From: Faecousia sp.
Lineage (GTDB): Bacteria; Bacillota; Clostridia; Oscillospirales; Oscillospiraceae
NCBI GenBank assembly: GCA_029258495.1
Contig: JARHYV010000303.1
Coordinates: 1-6,198, forward strand
Length of the DNA stretch: 6,198 nt
Direction of reading: 5' to 3'
The first letter of the stretch is position 1. Each line of letters opens with the position of its first letter. A program made the position numbers and the translations under genes. Under the pieces are notes generated by a model, which searched no databases, was not told the origin of the DNA, and was given only the letters and a program-made list of their open reading frames with translations. This document shows positions 1 to 5,997 of the stretch, piece after piece.

Positions 1-7
1 TTCATAC

Positions 8-41
8 AAAAAAGCCTCCGATCTTCTGATCGGAGGCTTTT
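8..41 (-). terminator. Intrinsic terminator of the DUF3048 lipoprotein gene
   Basis: A perfect 10-bp stem (GCCTCCGATC at 14-23 against GATCGGAGGC at 28-37) closes a 4-nt loop at 24-27. Flanking A and T runs extend the pairing by 4 bp. Read on the minus strand, the hairpin is followed by six U residues (complement of 8-13), and it begins about 8 nt after the TAA stop of the lipoprotein gene. The T run at 38-41 also gives a shorter U tract in the plus direction, so it could act bidirectionally on any gene to the left of the window; that part is inference. Confidence 0.93.
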
Positions 42-48
42 GCACATA

Positions 49-1119
49 TTACTGGAATTCCACAGGGGCGCCATCCTGAATGATCGCCACATAGGTCTTG
101 CCCACGCCGAAGGTCAGGGGCTTGCCGTCCTCCGTGGTGTAGACAAAGGGATCCTCGATATCACTTCTGGACCACTTGATGGGGATGAGCTTGCCGTCAC
201 GGGCATAGTAGCCGGTACCCTCGCCCACGGTGTCCATCTGGACATGGATGCCGTTGGACAGCACCCAGCGGTTGGCATTGAGGATCAGCACATTGCGGAA
301 GGGCACCAGCTTGTCGGTGTTGCCGTCCACATAGTCCATATCGTACTGATTGAGGGTGTATGCCTTCAGCTCTTCGTTGTAATTGCAGATGGTTTCCTTA
401 CCGCCGTCCTGGAAAGCCACCACGATCTTATTGGCCGGCTGACCGCCGAAGGCGGCACTGTCGTCAAAGGTAAAGCCGTACTGGGCATCCTCCTGCTTAT
501 TCTGGCGGTACTCATAATCCTTGGCGAATTCCACCAGATCCTTGCCCTCTACAAACAGGCTGTGCTCGTAGCCCACATTATCTGCGCGCCACTCGTCCCG
601 ATAGAAGTAGTTGTTGGAAATAAGGGCATTCATATAGTCGACATCCTTCTCAGAGATCATGCCCAGCACATTGCTTGCGCCGCCGGCGCTGCAATAGATG
701 GCATCATACCCCTTGACCAGATCGATAAAGGGCGGACGCGCGCTGCGAACGGAGCCGATGGGGCCTGCCTTGGCAGGATCAGAGAAGATCGCCATAAAGC
801 GGGTCATGCCGCCCTCGACACAGGTTTCATAGATCACATCTGCTGCGCCGACACCGTGGTGGGGCAGAGCGACCGAGTGGTTGTTGATCATGATGGCATA
901 GGGACGGCTCTCGATCTTCTTGTCCACGGGCTCTCCTGTCAGGGGATTGACAATGGCAGGGGCAGGCTTGGTGGTTTCCGTGGGAACGGTGGTGGGAGCC
1001 TGAGTGGTTTCTGTGGCGACACTGGGCACGGAAGTGGTTTCGGTAGGCTCTTGTGCATCCTTACCGCAGCCGCTCAGCACAAGACACAGCGTCATCATCA
1101 GAACGATATATTTTTTCAT
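49..1119 (-). CDS. DUF3048 domain-containing lipoprotein (YerB-like)
   Basis: The 356-residue product is an exported lipoprotein. A short signal peptide (KK at 2-3, hydrophobic core about 4-15) ends in the lipobox L15-S16-G17-C18, so Cys18 should be lipidated and the protein anchored on the outer face of the membrane. Residues 20-56 form a Thr/Pro/Glu-rich low-complexity tether containing three TETT motifs. The rest matches the DUF3048 family typified by Bacillus subtilis YerB: NPLTGEP (58-64), RPYAIMINN (72-80), EGGMTRF (102-108) and GSVRSARP (122-129), followed by a C-terminal beta-rich half. The biochemical role of this family is not established to my knowledge, so none is assigned. The ATG is supported by the signal peptide and by GAAAGGAAG (complement of 1126-1134) about 6 nt upstream. 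The gene appears monocistronic, with terminators on both sides. The domain assignment is from recalled family motifs. Confidence 0.9.
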   Translation of the reverse strand: MKKYIVLMMTLCLVLSGCGKDAQEPTETTSVPSVATETTQAPTTVPTETTKPAPAIVNPLTGEPVDKKIESRPYAIMINNHSVALPHHGVGAADVIYETCVEGGMTRFMAIFSDPAKAGPIGSVRSARPPFIDLVKGYDAIYCSAGGASNVLGMISEKDVDYMNALISNNYFYRDEWRADNVGYEHSLFVEGKDLVEFAKDYEYRQNKQEDAQYGFTFDDSAAFGGQPANKIVVAFQDGGKETICNYNEELKAYTLNQYDMDYVDGNTDKLVPFRNVLILNANRWVLSNGIHVQMDTVGEGTGYYARDGKLIPIKWSRSDIEDPFVYTTEDGKPLTFGVGKTYVAIIQDGAPVEFQ

Positions 1120-1173
1120 GGTACTCTTCCTTTCGTATCATACAGTCATGAACTGGCAAACACCAGTATGGTC

Positions 1174-1202
1174 ACTATACCACACTATGAAAAGAAAGAA
1201 AA
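1174..1202 (-). promoter_or_regulatory. Candidate extended -10 promoter for the DUF3048 gene
   Basis: On the minus strand the sequence TGGTATAGT (complement of 1174-1182) combines a TATAGT -10 hexamer with the TGn extended -10 motif. The hexamer at -35 spacing (TTTTCT, complement of 1197-1202, spacer 17) is weak, as is common for extended -10 promoters. Transcription would start near 1167 and leave a leader of about 48 nt. This is the closest good candidate to the gene; a more distal -10 lies at 1284-1289. Confidence 0.45.
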
Positions 1203-1283
1203 GAGTTTATTCTACAATTCTTCTTTGGTACCGGAAATTTTGTGTTTTTCTCCAACATTTCTTCCGAATTATGTAAACCATCG

Positions 1284-1312
1284 ATTATAGTCCCCATCCT
1301 TTTCCAACGGAA
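1284..1312 (-). promoter_or_regulatory. Candidate distal promoter for the DUF3048 gene
   Basis: A perfect consensus TATAAT lies on the minus strand (complement of 1284-1289). The -35 hexamer at spacer 17 is poor (TTCCGT, complement of 1307-1312), so this is a candidate only. If used, the leader would be about 155-160 nt and would include the weak stem at 1152-1167. Confidence 0.3.
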
Positions 1313-1397
1313 ATCCGGGGGATGTTCATAGGGTTATCATTGAATATGCCTTGGTCAAATCCCTTCCGGATCGGTCTTGGCAGGGCACCTGCCTGAT

Positions 1398-1429
1398 AAA
1401 AAAGCGCAGCCGCGGAACACCGCGGCTGC
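1398..1429 (-). terminator. Intrinsic terminator of the lepA-hemW transcript
   Basis: A perfect, very GC-rich 10-bp stem (GCAGCCGCGG at 1406-1415 with CCGCGGCTGC at 1420-1429) closes the 4-nt loop AACA. On the minus strand it is followed by GC and then six U residues (complement of 1398-1403). It starts 12 nt past the TAA stop of hemW. It should separate hemW from the DUF3048 gene. No U tract lies on the plus side. Confidence 0.95.
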
Positions 1430-1441
1430 ACCTGCTGAATG

Positions 1442-2635
1442 TTATCTTCTCTTAGCCAGAGGCTCTGAACGATCCTGCGCCACCAGAAGATCCGAAATAA
1501 TGCTGTTGGACACCAGAAAGCCCTGAGGGGTCAGGTTCCAGCGATCGTTGTCGCAGCGGGCAAGCCCTCTGGCCTCATTTGCCCGCAGCACATCCTCCAG
1601 CGGCCCGAAGGGCAGCAGATAACTGCTCTCGTACTCCTGCCGATTGATGCCGCCGATGGTGCGCAGGCGCATCATCAGATACTCTCCTGCACGCTCCCGG
1701 ACAGGGATCTCGCTGATCTCGCTGATGATCTGACCGCCCTCGCGGATCCCGGCGATATACTGGGGCAGGCTGCGGACATAGGTGTAGCGCTTGCCTGCAA
1801 AATCAGAGCTGGCATCCGGCCCGAAACCGATATATTCCATGCCTGTCCAGTATTTCAGATTGTGTCTTGAAACCTTGCCACGCTTGGCAAAATTGGAGAT
1901 CTCGTACTGGCGGTAGCCGTATCCCTTCAGGATCTCCACCGCTGCCAGATACATATCCGCCTGAGTGTCGTCATCTGCAAGGTTGCATTGATCCTGATAG
2001 TCGTAAAGGGGCGTGCCCTCCTCCACCTTGAGTCCGTAGCAGCTGATATGCTCCGGCTTGAGGGTGAGGACATTTTCCAGTGTGTTCCTCCAGCTCATCA
2101 GGCTCTGGTTGGGCAGTCCGTACATCAGATCCACCGACACATTCTGAAACCCTGCGCGGCGGATGCGGTGGTAGGCATTCACCGCCTGCTCGAAGGTGTG
2201 GGGTCTGCCGATCTTGCGCAGGATCTCGTCATCGTCGCACTGGATCCCCAGACTGACCCGATTGAACCCCTCGGCACGCAGCCGCTTGAGCAGGCTGTCC
2301 TGCACCGACTCGGGATTTGCCTCAAAGGTGATCTCTGCATCGCCTGCCACATCAAAGCTGCGCCGGATCGCCGTCAAAATGGTGGCAAGTCCCTCTGCGC
2401 CGAAATAGCTGGGGGTGCCGCCGCCGAAATAGATGGTATCCACATAGTGGTTGGGCGCAAGGGGGCCGGTTTCTTTGATGTGCCGGCACACGGCATCCAG
2501 ATAAGCGTCGGCCGTGGTTTCGTCCTTATCTGGGATGGAGTAAAAGTCACAGTATTGACATTTGCTCCGGCAAAAGGGCACATGGACATAGATGCCCAGA
2601 GGTGTTTTATTTTTTCGAGTGGTTAAAAAAGCCAT
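1442..2635 (-). CDS. hemW: Radical SAM heme chaperone HemW (often mis-annotated as oxygen-independent coproporphyrinogen III oxidase)
   Basis: This 397-residue protein is a radical S-adenosylmethionine protein of the HemN/HemW family. The iron-sulfur motif CxxxCxxC is at C22, C26 and C29 within PFCRSKCQYCDF. The residue two after the last Cys is Phe, not the further Cys seen in true HemN (CxxxCxxCxC), which favours HemW. Further family blocks are GGGTPS (71-76, SAM binding), FEANPES (104-110), VDLMYGLPNQ (168-177), YGLKVEEGTPLY (200-211), YEISNFA (244-250) and HNLKYW (258-263). A HemN C-terminal domain fills about residues 310-385. HemW proteins bind heme and are thought to deliver it to membrane cytochromes or other hemoproteins; they lack established oxidase activity. 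Length is close to the usual 375-400. The start is supported by TAGGAG (complement of 2643-2648) 7 nt upstream. It lies 76 nt after lepA on the same strand, a neighbour pair also seen in Bacillus, so co-transcription is likely. Confidence 0.95.
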   Translation of the reverse strand: MAFLTTRKNKTPLGIYVHVPFCRSKCQYCDFYSIPDKDETTADAYLDAVCRHIKETGPLAPNHYVDTIYFGGGTPSYFGAEGLATILTAIRRSFDVAGDAEITFEANPESVQDSLLKRLRAEGFNRVSLGIQCDDDEILRKIGRPHTFEQAVNAYHRIRRAGFQNVSVDLMYGLPNQSLMSWRNTLENVLTLKPEHISCYGLKVEEGTPLYDYQDQCNLADDDTQADMYLAAVEILKGYGYRQYEISNFAKRGKVSRHNLKYWTGMEYIGFGPDASSDFAGKRYTYVRSLPQYIAGIREGGQIISEISEIPVRERAGEYLMMRLRTIGGINRQEYESSYLLPFGPLEDVLRANEARGLARCDNDRWNLTPQGFLVSNSIISDLLVAQDRSEPLAKRR

Positions 2636-2661
2636 GATTGTTCTCCTATTTCACTTGGGTC

Positions 2662-2685
2662 ATCCCTTTTCCCGGGAAAAGGGAT
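2662..2685. repeat. Perfect 24-bp palindrome in the lepA-hemW gap
   Basis: Positions 2662-2673 (ATCCCTTTTCCC) are exactly complementary to 2674-2685, centred on CCCGGG. As RNA this gives a stem of about 10 bp with a CCGG loop, placed 26 nt after the lepA stop and about 14 nt before the hemW Shine-Dalgarno. Neither strand has a U tract after the stem, so it is not a standard intrinsic terminator. An mRNA processing or stability element between the two cistrons, or a dimeric protein-binding site, are both possible and neither is shown by the sequence. Confidence 0.8.
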
Positions 2686-2711
2686 CAAAAGAAGAAACGG
2701 CAGCGTCCGGC

Positions 2712-4520
2712 TCAGTCCTCGTCCAGCTTGAGGACGGCCATAAAGGCTTCGGAGGGAACGGAAACCGTACCGAAGGTACGCATTCTTTTCTTGCCCTCCT
2801 TCTGTTTCTCCAGCAGCTTCTTCTTACGGGTGATATCGCCGCCGTAGCACTTGGCAAGCACATCCTTGCGGACGGCTTTGATGGTTTCACGGGCGATGAT
2901 CTTTCCGCCGATGGCTGCCTGAACGGGGATCTCAAACTGGGCACGGGGGATATTCGCCTTGAGCTTTTCACAGATCTTGCGGGCACGGGCATAGGCATTG
3001 TCCGCAAACAGGATAAAGCTCAGGGCATCCACGATATCGCCGTTGAGCATGATGTCCAGTTTTACCAGCTTGGACTCCCGATAGCCGATGAACTCATAGT
3101 CCAAAGAGCCATAGCCCCGGGTGCGGGACTTCAGCGCGTCAAAGAAGTCATAGATGATCTCGTTCAGGGGCATCTGATAGTGCAGCTCCACACGGTTTGC
3201 ATCCAGATACACCATGTCCTTGAACTCACCTCTTCGGGAGGTGGCAAGATCCATCATGTTGCCCACATATTCCTGAGGGCCGATGAGGCTGATCTTCACA
3301 AAGGGCTCCTCTGCCCGGGCGATCTCCATGGGATCGGGGTAGTCCAGAGGGTTATCCACCATCAGCACGGTGCCGTCGTTCTTGGTGATGCGGTAGACGA
3401 CATTGGGTGCCGTGGTGATCAGATCCAGATTGTATTCCCGCTCCAGACGCTCCTGAATGATCTCCATATGCAGCAGACCCAAAAAGCCGCAGCGGAACCC
3501 AAAGCCCAGTGCAATGGAGCTTTCCGGCTCATAGGTCATGGATGCATCGTTGAGTTTCAGCTTTTCCAGTGCGTCCCGCAGATCCTGATACTTGGCGCCG
3601 TCGGCAGGGTAGACGCCGGAATACACCATGGGCTGCACGCTGCGGTAGCCGGGCAGTGCCTCCTTGGCAGGATTTTCCACCGATGTGATGGTATCGCCCA
3701 CCCGGGTGTCGCCCACATTCTTGATGGATGCGGTGATATAGCCGACTTCGCCTGCGCCGATGCAATCTCTGGGGGTCAGACCCAGAGGGTTCATCACACC
3801 TACCTCCACGATCTTGTATACGGCGCCGGTTGCCATCATGCGGATATCCATGCCGGCACGCAGAGTGCCTTCCTTCACACGGGTATAGACGATGACACCC
3901 CGATAGGAGTCGTACTGGCTGTCGAAAATCAGCGCCTGAACGGGGGCATTGCGATCTCCGGTGGGTGCCGGCACATCCTTTACGATCATCTCCAGAACGG
4001 AATGGATGTTGATGCCGTTCTTTGCGGAGATCTCGGGGGAATCCTCGGCAGGGATGCCGATGATGTCCTCCACCTCCGCCTTTACCTCGGCAGGACGGGC
4101 AGAGGGCAGGTCGATCTTATTGATGACCGGCAGCACCTCAAGCCCTGCATCGATGGCAAGATAGGTGTTTGCAAGGGTCTGTGCCTCCACGCCCTGACTG
4201 GCGTCCACCACCAGTACCGCACCCTCGCATGCGGCAAGAGAACGGGATACCTCGTAGTTGAAGTCCACATGTCCCGGCGTGTCGATCAGGTTCAGGGCAT
4301 AGCGCTCCCCGTCATCGGCGGTATAGTCCAGCTGAACAGCCGTTGCCTTGATGGTGATGCCCCGCTCCCGCTCCAGCTCCATGGAGTCCAGGATCTGAGC
4401 CTCCATCTCCCGCTGGCTGATGGCATTGCACTCCTCCAGAAGGCGGTCTGCCAGAGTAGACTTGCCGTGGTCGATGTGTGCAATGATGGAAAAATTACGA
4501 ATTTTTGACAGTTCTGTCAT
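2712..4520 (-). CDS. lepA: Elongation factor 4 (LepA), ribosome-associated translational GTPase
   Basis: The 602-residue product has the usual LepA length and order. The GTPase domain (about 1-185) shows the P-loop AHIDHGKST (14-22), the switch I block RERGITIKA (51-59), DTPGH (80-84), NKID (134-137) and SAK (165-167). The beta-barrel domain II, EF-G-like domains III and V, and the LepA-specific C-terminal domain follow. That domain includes the GDITRKKKLLEKQKEGKKRM block, and the protein ends in PSEAFMAVLKLDED. LepA binds the ribosome in its GTP form; reported roles include back-translocation and support of translation initiation or 30S biogenesis. All GTPase motifs are intact. The ATG start is supported by GAGGTG (complement of 4525-4530) 4 nt upstream and by the family N-terminus. 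It is the first gene of a likely lepA-hemW transcript, divergent from rpoD. The hrcA-grpE-dnaK genes that often follow hemW in Bacillus are absent here. Confidence 0.98.
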   Translation of the reverse strand: MTELSKIRNFSIIAHIDHGKSTLADRLLEECNAISQREMEAQILDSMELERERGITIKATAVQLDYTADDGERYALNLIDTPGHVDFNYEVSRSLAACEGAVLVVDASQGVEAQTLANTYLAIDAGLEVLPVINKIDLPSARPAEVKAEVEDIIGIPAEDSPEISAKNGINIHSVLEMIVKDVPAPTGDRNAPVQALIFDSQYDSYRGVIVYTRVKEGTLRAGMDIRMMATGAVYKIVEVGVMNPLGLTPRDCIGAGEVGYITASIKNVGDTRVGDTITSVENPAKEALPGYRSVQPMVYSGVYPADGAKYQDLRDALEKLKLNDASMTYEPESSIALGFGFRCGFLGLLHMEIIQERLEREYNLDLITTAPNVVYRITKNDGTVLMVDNPLDYPDPMEIARAEEPFVKISLIGPQEYVGNMMDLATSRRGEFKDMVYLDANRVELHYQMPLNEIIYDFFDALKSRTRGYGSLDYEFIGYRESKLVKLDIMLNGDIVDALSFILFADNAYARARKICEKLKANIPRAQFEIPVQAAIGGKIIARETIKAVRKDVLAKCYGGDITRKKKLLEKQKEGKKRMRTFGTVSVPSEAFMAVLKLDED

Positions 4521-4606
4521 AATACACCTCGTGCGTTATGTGTGATCCGGAGCTTTGGAGAAACCTTCCGTCCTCGCTCCAATAGAAAATCCCATAGTTT
4601 CTTCAT

Positions 4607-4634
4607 TTTATATAGTATATCGGACTTTTGTCAA
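4607..4634 (-). promoter_or_regulatory. Sigma-A type promoter of lepA-hemW
   Basis: On the minus strand a perfect TTGACA (complement of 4629-4634) is followed after 16 nt by TATAAA (complement of 4607-4612). Transcription should start near 4600 and give a leader of about 80 nt before the lepA ATG. The leader contains two mutually exclusive short pairings (4549-4553 with 4576-4580, or 4555-4560 with 4577-4582) that may or may not matter. A second TATACT on the same strand (4614-4619) sits too close to the -35 to be used with it. Confidence 0.8.
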
Positions 4635-4676
4635 AAAGTAAACCGTATGTTTTGAAAAGATGCGGGGATACTGGAT

Positions 4677-4705
4677 TTGAGGGAAAAAGCACGAAATGTG
4701 ATAAA
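4677..4705 (+). promoter_or_regulatory. Weak candidate upstream promoter of rpoD
   Basis: TTGAGG (4677-4682) and GATAAA (4700-4705) are separated by 17 nt, each matching consensus at four positions. It would add a second, longer transcript for the sigma factor gene. The same bases lie next to the A/T tract of the stronger promoter downstream, so the match may be chance in AT-rich DNA. Confidence 0.2.
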
Positions 4706-4727
4706 AATAAAAATTTTTCTCGAAAAC
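4706..4727 (+). promoter_or_regulatory. A/T-rich UP-like element upstream of the rpoD promoter
   Basis: Directly upstream of the -35 hexamer is an A tract followed by a T tract (AAAAATTTTT at 4709-4718), then GAAAA at 4722-4726. Measured from a start site near 4765 this covers about -59 to -38, the place where the alpha-subunit C-terminal domains bind, and it follows the A-tract / T-tract / A-tract pattern of the known UP consensus, with a few mismatches. The role is inferred from position and composition. Confidence 0.45.
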
Positions 4728-4729
4728 CC

Positions 4730-4758
4730 TTGCCGAAATCCAGAAAAAGGGTTATAGT
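4730..4758 (+). promoter_or_regulatory. Sigma-A type promoter of rpoD
   Basis: TTGCCG (4730-4735) and TATAGT (4753-4758) are separated by exactly 17 nt. Transcription should start near 4765, leaving an untranslated leader of about 37 nt. As the hexamers match the primary sigma consensus, the gene can be transcribed by its own product, meaning simple housekeeping autoregulation. The -35 is 95 bp from the divergent lepA -35. Confidence 0.75.
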
Positions 4759-4801
4759 CTACCCGGAAATAAGCGATTTCAAGTAAAATGAGGAGAGAGC
4801 T

Positions 4802-5950
4802 ATGGCTAACGAAAAAAAGACCAACAAAAATAATGAAGAACTGTATGCTGCTCTGCAAAGCCTGATTGCCAAGGGCAAGAAGGAAGGTATGATCCGTGCC
4901 GCAGACCTGAATGCACATCTGGAAAAGATGGATCTGAGCGCCGACCGCATCGAGGATATCTACGACAAGTTCGAGGCAATGAACATCCAGATCGTCGCAT
5001 CCGAGATGGAGCTGGATATGGAAGATGCTCTGGATCTGGACGGCGTGGACGACGGCGACATCGATCTTTCCGGTCTGGATGACGAGGATCTGATCGACCC
5101 GGTGGATCTGGCAGCAGAATACAATTTGGATGATCCTGTCCGCATGTATCTCAAGGAGATCGGTCAGGTCAAGCTGCTCTCTGCCGAGGAAGAAGTGGAT
5201 CTGGCAAAGCGTGTTTCCGAAGGGGATCAGTATGCCAAGAACAAGCTCACCGAGGCAAACCTCCGACTTGTGGTGTCCATCGCCAAGAAATACTCCGGAC
5301 GGGGTCTGCACATTCTGGATCTGATCCAAGAGGGCAACACCGGTCTGATCCGTGCCGTGGACAAGTTCGACTGGACAAAGGGAAACAAATTCTCTACATA
5401 TGCCACCTGGTGGATCCGGCAGGCCATCACCCGTGCCATTGCCGATCAGGCCCGTACCATCCGTGTCCCGGTGCATATGGTAGAGGTCATCAACAAGGCG
5501 ACCCGCTGCAACCGCAAGCTGGTTCAGGAGCTGGGTCGTGAGCCTACCCACGAGGAGATCGCAAAGGAACTGAACCTGCCCGTGGAAAAGATCATCGAGG
5601 CGACCCGTACCGCAGCCGATACCCTGAGCCTTGACACCCCTGTGGGTGACGAAGAGGATACCTCCATCGGCTCCTTCGTCGAGGATGAGCACACCCCCGG
5701 CCCTGCGGATGCAACCTCCAACGCGCTGCTTGCCGAGGCTCTGAAGGAGATCCTCGACACCCTCACCGAGCGTGAGGCGGATGTGCTGAAGATGCGTTTC
5801 GGCATGTACGACGGCAGAACCCATACACTGGAGGAAGTGGGTCAGATCTTCGGCGTTACCCGTGAGCGTATCCGCCAGATTGAGAATAAGGCAATCCGCA
5901 AGCTGCGCCATCCCAGCCGTGCCAAGAAAATCAAGGATTTCTACTGCTGA
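4802..5950 (+). CDS. rpoD: RNA polymerase primary sigma factor (RpoD/SigA)
   Basis: This 382-residue sigma-70 family protein directs RNA polymerase to housekeeping promoters. Region 1.1 occupies about 10-65. A strongly acidic linker (about 67-100, many Asp/Glu) precedes region 1.2 (DDPVRMYLKEIG at 110-121). Region 2 spans about 147-222, with NLRLVVSIAKKY, the core-binding LDLIQEGNTGL (172-182), the melting segment KFSTYATWWIRQAITRA (196-212) and RTIRVPVHM (218-226). Region 3 follows, with the 3.2 finger DTPVGDEEDTSIGSF (278-292). Region 4 has the helix-turn-helix TLEEVGQIFGVTRERIRQIE (342-361) and ends in LRHPSRAKKIKDF. Region 1.1 and full promoter-recognition motifs mark it as the primary sigma, not an alternative one. 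The ATG is preceded by GAGGAG (4790-4795) with 6-nt spacing. The length fits SigA of Bacillota (about 370-390). It has its own promoter and terminator; dnaG, often next to sigA in this phylum, is not upstream. Confidence 0.97.
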   Translation: MANEKKTNKNNEELYAALQSLIAKGKKEGMIRAADLNAHLEKMDLSADRIEDIYDKFEAMNIQIVASEMELDMEDALDLDGVDDGDIDLSGLDDEDLIDPVDLAAEYNLDDPVRMYLKEIGQVKLLSAEEEVDLAKRVSEGDQYAKNKLTEANLRLVVSIAKKYSGRGLHILDLIQEGNTGLIRAVDKFDWTKGNKFSTYATWWIRQAITRAIADQARTIRVPVHMVEVINKATRCNRKLVQELGREPTHEEIAKELNLPVEKIIEATRTAADTLSLDTPVGDEEDTSIGSFVEDEHTPGPADATSNALLAEALKEILDTLTEREADVLKMRFGMYDGRTHTLEEVGQIFGVTRERIRQIENKAIRKLRHPSRAKKIKDFYC

Positions 5951-5955
5951 TTTTC

Positions 5956-5984
5956 CCCCCGATACGCTCTGTATCGGGGGTTTT
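5956..5984 (+). terminator. Intrinsic terminator of rpoD
   Basis: A perfect 10-bp stem (CCCCCGATAC at 5956-5965 with GTATCGGGGG at 5971-5980) closes the 5-nt loop GCTCT and is followed by TTTTCCTT. It begins 6 nt past the TGA stop of rpoD. It ends the transcript before the tandem repeat array. Confidence 0.93.
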
Positions 5985-5997
5985 CCTTGCGGATCAT

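Larger units (their letters stand above)
1120..1441. other. 322-bp intergenic region between hemW and the DUF3048 gene
   Basis: No convincing coding sequence lies in this gap on either strand. From the hemW side it holds the hemW terminator (1398-1429), a small GC-rich hairpin GGCAGG-GCA-CCTGCC (1379-1393), a stretch of about 90 bp with no feature I can name, two candidate minus-strand promoter elements (1284-1312 and 1174-1202), a weak 5-bp stem ACTGG/CCAGT (1152-1156 with 1163-1167), and the ribosome binding site of the lipoprotein gene (1126-1134). I see no recognisable riboswitch or small RNA motif. Confidence 0.7.

Noticed and set aside
40..1290. Long open frame on the plus strand opposite the DUF3048 gene (about 416 codons)
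   Set aside because: It is antisense to a gene with a clear signal peptide, lipobox and family motifs, starts inside a terminator, and its product resembles no protein I know.
1379..1393. GGCAGG-GCA-CCTGCC hairpin beyond the hemW terminator, similar to the stem of the 62-bp repeats
   Set aside because: The shared core is only 6 bp, the loops and flanks differ, and it has no U tract; chance similarity is the simplest explanation.
2592..4508. Long open frame on the plus strand opposite lepA and the start of hemW (about 638 codons)
   Set aside because: It is the antisense shadow of two well-identified genes. Its product is a His/Gly/Ile-rich string with no family motif, and its proposed start has no ribosome binding site.
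4788..4865. ATG overlapping the rpoD Shine-Dalgarno that opens a 25-codon frame overlapping the rpoD start
   Set aside because: It has no ribosome binding site of its own, and the peptide is Lys/Arg/Asn-biased only because it reads the rpoD start out of frame; no sign of a regulatory upstream ORF.
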